Notes: generated from the sequence alone by a model not told the origin. Shown: positions 11,952 through 24,095, counted from the stretch's first letter. The stretch: DNA of 64,000 nucleotides from Poronia punctata (GCA_022579005.1 MU401460.1:249886-313885), one strand, 5' to 3'. Made by a program: numbers and translations.

Positions 11952-14900
11952 CGTTTTTACTCGGAATAAACGGTCAGGTTATACAGGCCGGTGCGGGCGA
12001 GGTTGTGGGCGAGTTCGCAGCAACCCGATATCGTTTGAACTTGCAATATAATAAGCCCGACTACCTAGCAACGGGGCGGTAGACTTAAGTAGGTAGGTTA
12101 GGTATCACAGTCCGTTACCGTTACCGTGGGTCCTGTAGACAGGAGCGCGAGGTTGAGATAAATACTTAGATCAATATGTACGCGTATGTACGTGTAAAGT
12201 TGAATGGGATTAGCGACATTGGCATGCTTGAAATTCAATATGTACGAGTACCTGCAGATAGCCAATCTTGGTAACGAGACAACACATTTAGGTAAGCTCC
12301 TATTTACATTTGTGGGGACGGCCGGTTCACCAGGCAACGAGAAAGCCAAGGCCGACTCATACAGGTCATTAGCCACAATAAAGTTTGGTCTTGTGGCGTC
12401 CAATGTTAAGAACAGACAGAACTACGACCCCTCCAATCAGTTCATCACAACCCCGAAAAGGAATCAAAGCCGACTCGCCGCCCTCGATAACACTACCTTA
12501 ACCTAGGTATGGTTAGGTACTTTCTCAGTAGGAATGGTATTATGTGAATTAATACCTGGCTACATAGCTCATAGAATGAGTAAACCTTCTAACCTGGACT
12601 ACTCCTTTCTAGACTACCTAGACAGTTCTACGTATGTAAAGTATTCTTAATTCTGTATGTTGGGAAACACTACGTACTCCTAGACGTGCCCCGCAATTGG
12701 AGTCGCAACATTTTCAGTGGAATACAAAAAAGCCAAGTCGGTGCTACTGCAGCTTTGCGCCTTGGTACATGTGTTGCCCGCCATGCACATTACAAGTACG
12801 GTACCTACGACGTAGACGTGCAGGCGGGACTATTAAAAGAGGATCTGTAATTTTTTCTTCTTCTCTTCCTCTCCTCACGCTAGGCTAGGTAATACCCCTC
12901 CTAGCCTACAACGATCAACTCCTCTTCAACCGGTAGAAACAAGGTGAAAGTGAAAGTGCAAGTGCCTTTTCTATTTATTCTGGGTGGCACGCGCGGTGGG
13001 GGGATATTGTAATAATCTAGACGTCAGGGTTTTCTGGGGTTAAAGAAGAATGTGCCTACAAAAGCTTCACCTCAGCTAGTCCAATCAGACGACAGCTTTT
13101 ATACAGCACCTGTATTTATTACACATAAGAGGTCCCGAGACTCGGCATTAGAGAGGGAAGCTGTCCACGTATATTGCAGTGTACCAGTAGCACAATATCA
13201 TCCCAGCTGCAGCCTCAACAGCTCCATAGATAGGTATCACGGAACTGGGAGTCGACACCTACACGTACCTCTGCACATGATGCACCTACTTATCATTGTG
13301 TTGCAGTTACATAATTCTTGCGAGGGGCTGATGATCCTCATTGCGACTCTCGGTACTTACAATAAACATTACGCGCCTACCCACCTCCTTGCTGGTCTAG
13401 ACACCTAGCAAGCCTAAATAATAAGATTATGTTCTCACGGAATCTTCCGTCTTCTGTTCACATGTTGTATACTGTATCCCCGAAACCACGGAGGGAGAGT
13501 TGAACGTTAACTTCGGAGTGGAACTTCTAGTTGATAATTTTCGCGCGTAGAAAAGAACCGTCTTTTTTTTTTGCTAGCCCGTTACAACCCGAATAAAAGC
13601 TCGGACGAGTTCAAAATAGTCTCCCGTAGAACCGAAATCATCTTAATAAACTCTCATATCATCATTGGGGGCCAGGAGTCCCCGGTCGGTAGCGAGGGGT
13701 TAGGTAATAACCATGTTACAGGGGCGGAGTATAATGTCTTAAAACTCCTCTTCCAGTTCTTGCCCAACCCGGTCGCGTGTACACCAAATTATATGGCAAG
13801 TATATGGTGCACCCACTCATGACATGACTTCTGCAGTCAACTACTGCACACGACGCCACAGCAATGCAACATATTTTCCAAATTAATAGGGGTAGGTAGT
13901 ATTCAATCACCTTACCCGTCGACGGGATGGAAGATGGGGAAAATGGGGAATGTCGCACTCCCTGGTCTTTGCCTGGCTTAGACGACGACGTACAGTACGC
14001 TTTGACTCACCAAATATCTCAGAATATGATTTCAGATCGAGAAAACATGACGCAGAGCCTGACACTGGGATCATATCCCCTATCCAGGTTCTTAACTCCT
14101 ATCGACACTAAAGGTATATACGTACCTCACCAAGTATTGTACATGAGTTATGTAACATAAGCCACGTAACAACTCGCCGATGTACTATGTAAGTGAACGG
14201 GTCCGCTGCAAGTGTTTGATTTCGGACCACCCTGTCCCCGTTGTTCTGGAAGTTAAAATATCGGGTCCGTCCGTCATTTAACTCGACACGCGACGGCGGC
14301 TTGATCCTTTGGAGTCAATTTTCACATCGCTGGGACTCGGCAGAGTAGATAGCTTTTCTACTCATCCATGGATATGGTAGAAAGCCAGACCGGACTGGAT
14401 CTGGTGATCTGATCCGTCGATGGAGCTATTTTTTGAATGGGAGTGCGATACGTACCACGGTTGTGTAGGGGACGGACCACTTGCAGGCTGCCGGCTTGCG
14501 GACCAAAAAGACAAAAACCACGGATAATGATGAGACATATCATGAAATAACGGACCGTGACCTGCCTAAACGATACGCACTAGATACTCTGGCTCGAACA
14601 GAATAAAAAGCTGTCCCTTGCCAGAGGAAGCCATGTGAGTGAGGAGTCGTCTGTACGACGACGGAAGCGCTCTATTCTGTGCAGCAGTGGGTATTCCTGT
14701 TTGTCATAGTGGGCTACAGTGGATTATAGCGGTTGCTAGCGCGCAAAGTTAAAAAGCGGTGACGCTTGGGCCAATCACCTAACCTCGTTGCCCCAACCAA
14801 TCATTGGACCCTGAAACTCCAAAAATGACTACGGCACTAGATAATGTACGCGCATTAGCTAGCAACAACCTGTATCTTGGGTGCTAGGACCCCACTGTAC

Positions 14901-15754
14901 GAGGTAGCAAAACTGCTAGTGTACAATAGGTTTAGGTACCTCCTAGAGGCTACCACGGGCTACCTAAGGTTAGGGAACTGTTGTATAACGTATTGGAGCA
15001 AGTAAGGCAGGTGCGGGAACGGCTTCGGTGGCCACGGTAAGGTCCCTAACCTTACGTACTACTTCAATTTTTTCCCCGTCTGGTCTACTCTCCTCCCTTC
15101 TCCCTCTTCTCACCATCTTTCCTCACGCAGGAACCAAGCAACAACCACAGCAAAGACAAAGAAGTCGCACTACAATCCTATACAGATAGCAGCATTTACT
15201 ACAACTTCGTCGATATCACCATGTTTTCTTTCGTCGCTGAGCTGTAAACACCCACTGCGGGACATGTCCGGTACGGACATGTCCCGTAGTCCGTCAGTTC
15301 ACCGAGAGATTCAGCCAAATTGTCCATTCGACGAAGTTCCAACAGACTTTAATTGTCTTGTGCTCTCTGCTACAAGCAAAGGAGCGTCATTGAATAAGTC
15401 TGAACCACTAAATCTATCTTTTCGCATCCAATTCCCCAAACGCTCTTGGGCTCTACACGATTCATACATCTCCAGTCGAGCTCCAAATCTACAAATCCTA
15501 GTTTACGCCGCGGCCAACCCCTAAACCAGTCGATTACTCCTCACTTAAAATAGGGCACTGGTTATACTCGAGTAAATCGAAAGCACAATCTTCAAATAGC
15601 CCAATCTGCATATTCATAGTGACGGCTCTGCCATTGTTCGAGGAACACGCTACAAAGATATTCACCGCTGTTCTTGATACCCCAACCAGCCCCAGTTCTG
15701 AGGCCCCATAATCCTGCATACGCACCCAAGATACTCAACCCAACACTTGGAACC
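11952..15754. other. Long intergenic region upstream of kinesin and acidic-protein genes
   Basis: No gene is supported over 3.8 kb. It holds the divergent promoters of the kinesin (-) and of the acidic protein (+). A pyrimidine-rich tract at about 15066-15128, typical of fungal transcription start regions, precedes the second gene. Short upstream frames occur in the leader, including an 8-codon one at 15221. A 29-bp inverted repeat lies at 15258-15286. Otherwise only scattered TAGGTA words are seen. Confidence 0.5.
15258..15286. repeat. Perfect inverted repeat (13-bp arms, 3-bp centre)
   Basis: CGGGACATGTCCG, then GTA, then its exact reverse complement. Each arm contains the self-complementary decamer GGACATGTCC. 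It lies in the putative leader/promoter of the downstream acidic-protein gene, about 470 bp before its ATG. It could be a dimeric transcription-factor site or form a hairpin in the transcript. Confidence 0.85.
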
Positions 15755-17547
15755 ATGCCCCCAGGGACAATGATACGCCTGAAAATCCCAAGCATTCCGG
15801 TCAAGGCCAAAGCCCGGCGAGATTCGGACTCGTCGTCCTCATTGGACCTCTCGGATGATGGTGGATATTCCGGTGTCGAAAACATCACAGACTCTGATGA
15901 CGATGAGGAGGATGTAGAGGCGGCCGAGGAGGAGCACATATTATCTATCGAGCAACACAGTGTTCAAAGCTCTCCTCGGCCCACCGTTCAAGAAGACGAC
16001 GAAGACGATGACGATGACGATGAAGAAGCATTGGGGGATGACGAGGGGGGTGAAGACGAAGCAGACGAAGACGAGGCTGAAGAAAGTGCCGGCTGGGACG
16101 GCCTCCCCTCGGGGCCCGAAGATGATGAGCTTGACGAGCTTGACGTTCTCGAGACCCCGATGGTCCAGCGTCGTGTTCGATTTGACGTCCCAGAGTCGGA
16201 TGATGAAGATGATACCGAGACGGATGAGGATACTGCCTATGGGTTTTTCCCTGATTTATTTGTTGATAAGAGCAAGTTAGATCCTTCTTTCCGTCTAGAA
16301 GTGGACCACAATCCGGATGACGATTCAGATGCCTATTGGGACCATTACGACGCCGCCAACCCTATGGAAAATTTTGTTGAAGAGGGCTCCGATTTTGACA
16401 CACTAATCACGGCTATCGAAGAGGAAGATAACACGCTGATGGCTACTCCTCTAATCCCTAATGACATGCCCGCTTCCCTTTCCACCCCGGTTGCTTCGCC
16501 CGAAAAGGATGAGGTGTCCTTGGACGGATATCAGAGTGAGTATTGGACATCAGGCCGCTTGTTGGGATCCCTATTAACCAGTGTGACCTAGCTGATGGCG
16601 ATACCACGGATGAGGAAGAGCCTGTTCCCAGACCGATCCGACGTAAGACTCGGAGAGAGCCTGTGGAAGATGCGTCAGACACATCCGATGTGGAGATCAT
16701 CAAAGGTCGACGCGGTCAACCCCGTGTGGGACGTTTCAGCCTTGACAAGTCGTCCAAGAAACCTATCGCCATGGTGAATCCGAGAACGGGCAAGTTGATG
16801 ATCTTCACCACACATCGGAGCCAAAAGAGAGGACTCGATCTGTCACCAGAACAATTTCAGTTCCCACTCTTCGATCAGACGGAACCCTCTCCCATGTTTG
16901 GCAATCCTGGTAATATCATGATGAGTGGCATGATATCATCCAACACTTTTGGTGACTTTATGAACACTCATGCTGTCGGACCTGCTGAAGCTTGGTACGT
17001 CCAAGGCTCAGACGAAAACGAGTTTGGGGATACTTCCGGCTCGGAAGGCCAAGCCGTAAGTGATGAAGAGAAGAATTTACGGATCGAGGACTTCATCGAT
17101 ATCGAGGACGATAGCGACTCGTCTGACAATCAGCAACAACCCGCCAAAGAAGAGGGCGAGGATGACATATTCTGCACCCCTGGTCGTCCGACCACATCCT
17201 CGAGTGACGTGGCTGCGCTCCTCGAGCACTTCGAACACGACTCTACCCTCGTCGGCGCATTCCGAAGGGATCAAGCTCATCACCGCTTGATCACTCGTAA
17301 TAAAGCAACTCACGATTCACTGGCATTCTCCGGTCCCTACTTTGAAGGGACCTTGCGTGGCATCAAAGACGGCCGCATTGCTACTGCCAATGTGCCGATC
17401 TCTCCCCTGCGTAGACGCAAGAAGATGCCCGAGTATGCCAGCAGTCCTCTCTCGACCATGACTGGGAAGAGAAAAGCGTCTTCCGAGCATCATATGGGTC
17501 ACAAAAAGCAACGAAGCATCCCCGATGTGGGACCGTTGCGTCTCTAA
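15755..17547 (+). CDS. Acidic, disordered protein of unknown function, probably nuclear
   Basis: Two exons, 15755-16535 and 16592-17547, encode 578 residues; the junction is GTGAGT...CCTAG and fits in phase. The first half is extremely acidic, with runs of Asp/Glu (EDDEDDDDDDEEALGDDEGG) and phospho-acceptor Ser/Asp clusters. The second half has more regular sequence (KKPIAMVNPRTGKLMIFTTH) that looks conserved. It also has basic stretches usable as nuclear signals (RPIRRKTRR, RRRKKMPEYA, GKRKASSEHH...HKKQR). No enzymatic domain is recognised. The ATG at 15755 is chosen because no earlier in-frame ATG exists in the same exon. An alternative start at 15221 (MFSFVAEL) joined by a 455-nt intron to 15701 would also keep frame but is less likely. 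Confidence 0.75.
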
Positions 17548-19035
17548 CCTGTGTTTCTCCCCCAACACAACGTTCGTTCCTATTCTATTTTCTTTGTCCC
17601 CCACCAATACGCCGTCGGACGGCATGGCCTATTCCTAGGTCATTCCTGGCCACGAACAGCAAACGCGTTTTGTGTTTTCTGATATCTTACGATGCTACAC
17701 CCCAGGTCAGGCCTAGGGTGGTCAACATCGGAAGCGGTGCACATAATCCTGCTTTGAATTTCCTTCACTGTAAAGACTATGTAGCACTGCGAGGCGAGGA
17801 TGTACGGACATAGTTCGATTATGAGTTTCTCTTTCAATCTAGCAAGCTGGATAATTGGTCGAGGGCAAAAAGGCTATACACGGATACATGATACACGGCT
17901 GGCCAAGACAAAAGTGTTACGCATTGTTACGGTTTATGACGCTTAGCATCTACTAGACCTGGTAGAAGCGGCACAGGCCCAGGGCTTGTACTGATACGGC
18001 GCCAGCGGATATCGGTAAAGGGAGTTTCAGCGTGCTTGAGTCATATCTTCATAGTCGGATCCTACACCGTCTCCGTTTCACGTAGATCTAATAAACTACA
18101 AATGAAATATTTCTTCAAATTGCATAGCCCGGATAGCATGACTCGTACGTGGACCCGCCCAGAAGTGAAATTTAATTATATCAGCAGAAGCAAGCTGTAT
18201 CAATAGGTTACAGGAGCAACCCTGTGCGTTTGTAAGAACTGGCTGAACTGTTTTCGACCACCAAACAAACAAACATTGCATCAGCGGGGCCAGTGCTGGA
18301 TGGCGGCAAGATATCAGCCCTTGTCGCCGGGTAGCAACGTACAAACGCAGACAGAACCAAACGAGTCATTCGAGTCGATTGGGCCAGGTTATAGGCCTCG
18401 GTACTGTTCGAAGATTTGATCTGCCTAATCCGTAGAGGTAGGTTAGATGACGCCTGTCGTGTCCCGAGTCTCGAGCATTCATCACGTAAAAACCCCCCCA
18501 CTACCACCACCAACCACGTTAGTCAGCCCCGAACAAACAAACAAACAAACAAACAACACCTATTACTATTTAATCCAGGTAGGCGAGATATATGGAAAGA
18601 AGGCTTCCTATTAATCCCTTACAAAGAAAGTATTAGAAAAAAAGAAAAACGAGGAAAAAACCTAAATAGATAGGTAAAGAGGTAAGTAACGCCGGCAACA
18701 TAGGTACATGATGATATATCTACCGCCCCTTGGTAGGTAGGTAGGAAGGTATGTATGTATACAAGCGTCCCGTTGCAAAAACCAGAGAGATACATGGAGT
18801 AGTCAACGCAGGGTTTTGAACTTCTCACAGACTAGAGTAAAAAAAAAAAGGGGGGGGGGGGGGGGGGGGGGGGGACAATTGAAAAACCCAAAAACAAAAA
18901 GGGTACCCGGGCCATTTGGTGGTTGGTTTGTTATGGGGGGTTTGTGTGACCCCNNNNNNNNNNTTTTTCTTCGAATCTACCTTATCTGCGTCCTATGAAG
19001 CTCAATTGTTGCTTCCGTGGTGGGGGGGGGGGGGC

Positions 19036-19072
<37 letters not shown>

Positions 19073-19588
19073 CGGGGGGGGGGGGGGGGGGGGGAGTCGA
19101 GACATTTCATCAACCCTTAACCAAAAAGGTTACCCTGGACTTAGGTAGGTATGTATGTAAGAGTCTGTTAGTTGCAACCGAATCACCCAAAGGATCTAAC
19201 ACTCTACTCGCAACCTGCCCGTCGCAACAACTTTATATTAGATCGTTTCTTCCACATAACGTTTCCTCATGTCTAGATATCACGAGAGCTTTTGCATTTT
19301 TGTTAGGCGAGGAAAAAGATTAAGACCGAAGACAAGCAGCGTTTCATCTAGACTTCTACGCCCTGACTACCTTTATACATTGTTTCTCTACTGAGATGGT
19401 TTAGGCCAGGTACGACCACGTCCCGCTCACCTCTCTTATTCTTAATCCACTTCTTTTCACCGGGTAGTGTGCTGTATCTGATGACGAAAGAAAAGCATTT
19501 TTATCCTTAAACATGTCCGTATGGGTGCTTCGTATCATAACGTAAGTACGACGAATAGAGAGAGGGTCCTTGGCCCCTATTTACAAGA
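17548..19588. other. Intergenic region containing a low-quality assembly patch
   Basis: No gene is supported. It contains an AAAC tetranucleotide run at about 18533-18556 and abundant TAGGTA words at 18660-18760. A homopolymer/gap region occupies 18850-19094. Confidence 0.6.
18850..19094. other. Assembly gap (10 N) flanked by G/C homopolymers
   Basis: A run of about 25 G (18850-18874), ten N at 18954-18963, and then long G, C and G runs between about 19022 and 19094. This looks like a collapsed or misread low-quality join rather than genuine sequence. Any frame through it, such as poly-Pro or poly-Gly, is artefactual. Confidence 0.9.
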
Positions 19589-20167
19589 TTACATCTGTCG
19601 TCTTGTAAACCTTTGCTGGATCCAGTTCGCCGTATCCTTGATTTCCGATTCTTCCCCGGGAGTGAGATCGTTTTTGATGTGCAGCATCTGGCGTAAGGTC
19701 TCTGTGTCTTTCCCGGTAAGAGAATGAGCGTAGAACTCGGAAACGGTGGAGACAAGACGGGGGATCTCCAAATAATCGGCGGCCTCGAGCAGCTGCTCAA
19801 GGTGTATACTCTCCATGGAAGATAGCAATAGACTGTCCCATTCATCAATTCCATCGTCTTCCGGAGCGTCAACGAATAATTCGTAAGCTTCGGATCTTTC
19901 AGGACTTTGGGATACTTCAGGCACATCGCAGTCGTCGCGGTGGTACTCGCACCAATGTATAATGTGTTGGAGTATCATGCCGTTCACGCCCCAGAGTGGA
20001 ACGGAAGTGCCCTCGATGTTGCTTGAGTCGACTCCGAGATCTGCGAACATCGTGCGTAGGATGACCGATTTGGTGATAGCCGCGACGGTCGCTCGTACCT
20101 CGATGCCATCAAGGGAAACAAGTGTGACTATGGCACTGGGATCCAAGGGAAGGGTAGCAGAAGACAT
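19589..20167 (-). CDS. SKP1-like protein (divergent SCF adaptor paralogue)
   Basis: A single-exon gene of 192 residues with the full SKP1 layout. It has an N-terminal POZ-like fold (IVTLVSLDGIEVRATVAAIT, then SVILRTMFADLG). Next comes the variable acidic loop followed by IIHWCEYHRDD. The C-terminal dimerisation/F-box-binding half follows (EQLLEAADYLEIPRLVSTV, LRQMLHIKNDLTPGEE, ANWIQQRF). SKP1 links cullin-1 to F-box proteins in SCF ubiquitin ligases. Compared with canonical SKP1, many usually invariant positions differ: IKNDLTPGEESEIKDTANW replaces the usual IKNDFT...ENQW type ending. It is also longer. It is therefore probably a paralogue rather than the housekeeping copy. No partner F-box gene lies nearby. 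Confidence 0.85.
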   Translation of the reverse strand: MSSATLPLDPSAIVTLVSLDGIEVRATVAAITKSVILRTMFADLGVDSSNIEGTSVPLWGVNGMILQHIIHWCEYHRDDCDVPEVSQSPERSEAYELFVDAPEDDGIDEWDSLLLSSMESIHLEQLLEAADYLEIPRLVSTVSEFYAHSLTGKDTETLRQMLHIKNDLTPGEESEIKDTANWIQQRFTRRQM

Positions 20168-21931
20168 TTTTTGGTTTATCTCTAGTTCACTGGCTTGTAG
20201 TGTGGATGTATCAAAGTCGCCAAGCCTAGAACAATGAAGATGAGTGTAACTGGTGTGATAAGTGACCTAACACTTGTTTGAAAAGGAGTTGGTGATATCG
20301 ACCGAATTTTACGCCAATCGATGCAAGTTAGGACTTGGGAAGAGATTCATCAGGGTTTTCTCTGGCTTCTCATCAGTTTCCCTGTATATGGAATCGAACT
20401 GTATTGGATTTACCTAAGTGTTTGGAAACAAGCAGACTAAGTAGGTACCGGCATTCTGCAAGTTCAAGGTTAAAGGTGTTAGCAACTTCCCTTATTTTGA
20501 TTGCCTCTTTCTGCAACTTACGATTTATTACCATGTACGAGAACGTAGACTAGCTTCCACGAGCAGTAAAACGTATAAACACCCGTATTGGCATAGATAA
20601 CTTACCTATATAAGCAGCGCACGGATATCTAACAGTCACATGCGTTATATGAGGTATGGCTGGGTAGGGACCTAGGTAGACTTGGACATTAAGAAGCGGG
20701 AACCCAGAGCCGGCATACGTCTTTTTATGGTTGCATGGCCGGGAAAGCTCAAATTATGGATAAGATCAATAGGAATGTAGAAAGAACAACCCTAAAAGGA
20801 ATTCGCAATCCCTCGAAGTCCTGGATATCACCTTCCAGTATCCCTTCATAGGTAACGTACCCGGAAGGTAGGTGTAACTGCCTTTAAAGTCAATGATCCA
20901 AGCGTGTCCCACTTACAAGCAAAAATGGTGCGTTGAGATTTCGGAAGGGCGGTTAGGATTCAGTGACTAGCAGTTTAAATGGTTTCTCCGGCCATCCATA
21001 TACGTCGAGATATAAGCCATCTTGTTCTTGCTGTTCTAGTGTTCCGTCACTCGCTAAAATGAGATTGATACGGAGAGCAATTGAATCCACGTCCCATTCG
21101 GTCCGAACAATATGTGATGGCAGTCATTTATCTGTTTTTATGGGCTGGATATCGATTAGGACAAGTCGCCCGCCCCTTCACCTTGGGGTAGGCTCAACCT
21201 TCTAGTGCGGGAGATGACGTAGGTATACAGTAGAGACGTTCTTGCCAGTTTGAAGCTATTCGTACCTACAATATGCATAGCGATGCGGAATGGGAAGGAG
21301 GTTTCGCGTTACCAGAGGCAACTGCAAGTCATCAGTAACCTATGGTCATGCAACTGTGAACGCTTATGATCGTCCTGTCACTCCTCAATCGATGAGCAGT
21401 CACACATGCTGGAAATGTGAAGATATTAGGGAGAGTCGAATCTCTTTCCCCGTAGTCACGTGTGCCGAGACTACACGCGTGATGACCCGTCCGTCATATT
21501 AGTCATTTCCCAAATCTCGGCGTCCGGCGGACGGAGATCTGAACACGGTCGGTCGGCCCACTTGTTTACCAATCCTAATCCTGCTGACAAGCCCGACAAC
21601 GTTCCTTGCTCCGTCCGTCTTCTAAGCGCCATGATTGTCTTTACCGCCGAGTAAGAGTAACAGAGTGTGGCCCGATCCAGGGTTCTCTTTTCTGGCCGTT
21701 TACTTTGATGAAAGCTAGTAGATAGGTAGGTAAGTATTGTAATCATGGATCTTTGTGATTATCATAATTCATATGCTAGGTGCAGGGTGAGGCCAAAAGC
21801 AACAGTTAGAAATGTATATAACAACCAAGTCATCTTTGCCTTTTCCTTTTGTCGTCTCACTATATCTCTGCCATAGACTTTACTGTAAAAAACAGCTTAC
21901 CAGCATACACATTCTCAACGTAACTTGCAAG
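20168..21931. other. Intergenic region between SKP1-like and NmrA-like genes
   Basis: No gene is supported; open frames are short and featureless. An imperfect GC-rich palindrome at 21514-21539 lies about 400 bp upstream of the NmrA-like start. Confidence 0.5.
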
Positions 21932-22858
21932 ATGAGTTCGTCAAAGCAAACCCGCAAAGTCACCATAGTCGGCGCAAGCGGCAACATCGGCGCCCCCATC
22001 CTCTCCGCCCTCCTCGCAGCCGGCCACAAAACCAGCGTTCTAACCCGTCCCTCTTCCACCACCACCACCACCTACCCCCAGTCCGTGACAGTGCACGTGG
22101 GCGACTACAACGACGAAGCCTTCGCAACAGCCGCACTACGCGGCCAAGACGTCCTCGTCCTCGTCCCCGCCCACAGCGCCGTAGCGATCCAGACGCCGCT
22201 CATCCGCGCGGCCGCCGCAGCCGGCGTGCCGTACGTGCTACCATGCGAGTTCGGCTCGGACCCGGCCCACGAGAAACTCAACGCGGAACTCGACCTCATG
22301 CGCGCCAAGGCGCCCTACCGCGCGCTGATCGAAGACCTAGGCGTCGGCAGCTGGATCGGCGTGGTGAATAACCCCTGGGTCGAGTTCAGCATGCGGCACG
22401 GCTTATACGGGATCGATCTGCGGGAACGCGTCGCGATGCTCTACGACGGCGGGGATGTCAAGGCTACCCTCACTTCTTTTGCGCGCGTGGGCGAGTCGTT
22501 GGCTGCGCTGTTTGCTCTGTCTGATGAGGAGCTGGCGCGACATAAGAATTCGTTTGTGTATCTTTCTTCCTTCCGCGTCAGTCAGAGGGATTTACTGGCG
22601 AGCGCTATGCGTGTCGCGGGTGATGAGGATTGGTCGGTTACGAGTGTTAGTACGGACGAGGTGCTGCGGAAGGCGAGGGGGCCGGAGGCGGATCGGTGGG
22701 CAAGGTTGATGGCGCTCTACGCGGCTATTTTCAAGGATGGGTATGGCGGGGATTATAGTGCCAAGGTTGTGGATTTGGGGCTGGAGGATGAGGAGCTTGA
22801 TGAGGTGATGAAGAAGCTCGTGGACGAAGCGGATGGGAAGTCAACCTACCTAGGTTAA
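21932..22858 (+). CDS. NmrA-like / isoflavone-reductase-like NAD(P)-binding protein
   Basis: A single-exon gene of 308 residues. The N-terminal Rossmann fold begins VTIVGASGNIGAPILSALLA, with the GxxGxxG dinucleotide-binding motif at about residues 14-20. The family signature continues with DYNDEAFATAALRGQDVLV and PYVLPCEFGSDPA. The protein belongs to the atypical short-chain dehydrogenase group that includes NmrA-like regulators and phenylcoumaran-benzylic-ether/isoflavone reductases. Fungal members range from redox sensors to secondary-metabolite reductases, so the substrate cannot be stated. The start is at MSSSKQTRKV: an in-frame ATG 40 codons upstream would add a non-homologous hydrophobic leader in front of the Rossmann fold. 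The coding sequence is GC-rich, with GC-ending codons, unlike its AT-richer flanks. Confidence 0.88.
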   Translation: MSSSKQTRKVTIVGASGNIGAPILSALLAAGHKTSVLTRPSSTTTTTYPQSVTVHVGDYNDEAFATAALRGQDVLVLVPAHSAVAIQTPLIRAAAAAGVPYVLPCEFGSDPAHEKLNAELDLMRAKAPYRALIEDLGVGSWIGVVNNPWVEFSMRHGLYGIDLRERVAMLYDGGDVKATLTSFARVGESLAALFALSDEELARHKNSFVYLSSFRVSQRDLLASAMRVAGDEDWSVTSVSTDEVLRKARGPEADRWARLMALYAAIFKDGYGGDYSAKVVDLGLEDEELDEVMKKLVDEADGKSTYLG

Positions 22859-23638
22859 GGTAGGCTTGTACTCGTAAGCGCTTGTTCTAGTTTAGAGGTA
22901 CGAGTATACTTGGTTCCGGATATGTGTAATTTCGAGGTAGGTGTACTTTTGACAACATGGTCGACCAGGTAGAGTTTGTGCTCTTAACCTGGTGATCTTG
23001 TCCTTTCTATAATGTACAATATTTAGCTATCTCAACTCTCGTCTTTCAACCTCAATGAGCCTTATAACCATACCACAGAGACCTACAAGTAGGTAGTTCC
23101 CCTTTCTGTTCAAGGCCTCTCCGCATACCAACATCGGCCCTATCCTATCCCATCCCATTTCCAAGTTCCAGATCGAGGCGGAGTTAAGTGGATGTATGAC
23201 TTATATGAATGGCGTCGTCTCTGCGCCACGACAGAAACCTACTACATACATACTCGTAAGGCACTTAACCTAACTAGTCATCTCGGCTCGCTCGTCCGCG
23301 ACGAACTTCCTCCAATATCTACTCGTAGGTAGGTTAGTTCTTTGACATACGTATAACGTATAAATATAATTATAGACTATCAATGTCTTTTTAGCGCCGC
23401 GGCTGATTTCTTCTTCTTGGAAACTTCCGTGTACGGTGTAGGTACACGTCACATAACCTGCAGACTACCTACCTTACCTACGGCGGACGATAGAGCTGAC
23501 TGTTTGTTTTCAACTTTTTGTCGTTTTTTCGTGTTAGGTCCACCTTAATGCTAAAGGGGTATAGGCGTTATTTACATAAATTAGTTAAACCGGAATTTCT
23601 AGACCTTGGTAGTAAGTTATTTGCAATTAGCCCTTGGC

Positions 23639-23791
23639 AATTGTAGCTATTTCCAATTGCAGCCATTCCTAATTGTAGCTATTTCTAATTGCAGCTATTC
23701 CTAATTGCAGCTATTCCTAATTGCAGCTATTTTTAATTGCAAGGTTTTTTGTAATTGTAGCTATTCTTAATTGCAGCTATTTCTAATTATA
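23639..23791. repeat. 16-bp minisatellite inside the MITE-like element
   Basis: About nine tandem copies of AATTGYAGCTATTYCT with C/T variation between copies. Confidence 0.85.
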
Positions 23792-23890
23792 AAGGTTGTA
23801 ATTATAAGGTTTGTAGCTAATTCTTATTTGCTGCTACTTTTAAAGTGGGTTAGCTAGCTACATACTTAGCTATATACCTAGCTATACCTT

Positions 23891-24095
23891 GCAAGGCCGC
23901 TTGTTATAGCAGCTAATTATAGGGCCCTTGTGTTATAGCTAGTTACTTTGCAAGGCCCTTGGTTATAGCAGCTAATTTGCAAGGTCTAAGGTTATAGCTA
24001 GTTACTTTGCAAGGCCCTTAGTTATAGCAGCTAATTTGCAAAGTCCAAGGTTATAATAGTTAATTTATAAGGTCTAAGGTTATAGTAGCTAATTG
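23891..24095. repeat. About 30-bp tandem repeat inside the MITE-like element
   Basis: About seven alternating units built around GCAAGGCCCTTGGTTATAGC followed by AGCTAATTT. Units differ mainly by transitions and by a GCAAGGTCTAAGG variant. Confidence 0.75.

Noticed and set aside
15264..15524. Plus-strand 86-codon frame in the leader of the acidic-protein gene
   Set aside because: Starts inside the inverted repeat and lacks any family signal; more likely untranslated leader or a chance upstream frame.
18916..19323. Frame containing poly-Pro/poly-Gly across the N gap
   Set aside because: Produced by homopolymer artefacts and ambiguous bases.
21925..22371. Arg/Pro/His-rich frame overlapping the NmrA-like gene
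   Set aside because: Shifted-frame shadow of the GC-rich reductase coding sequence.
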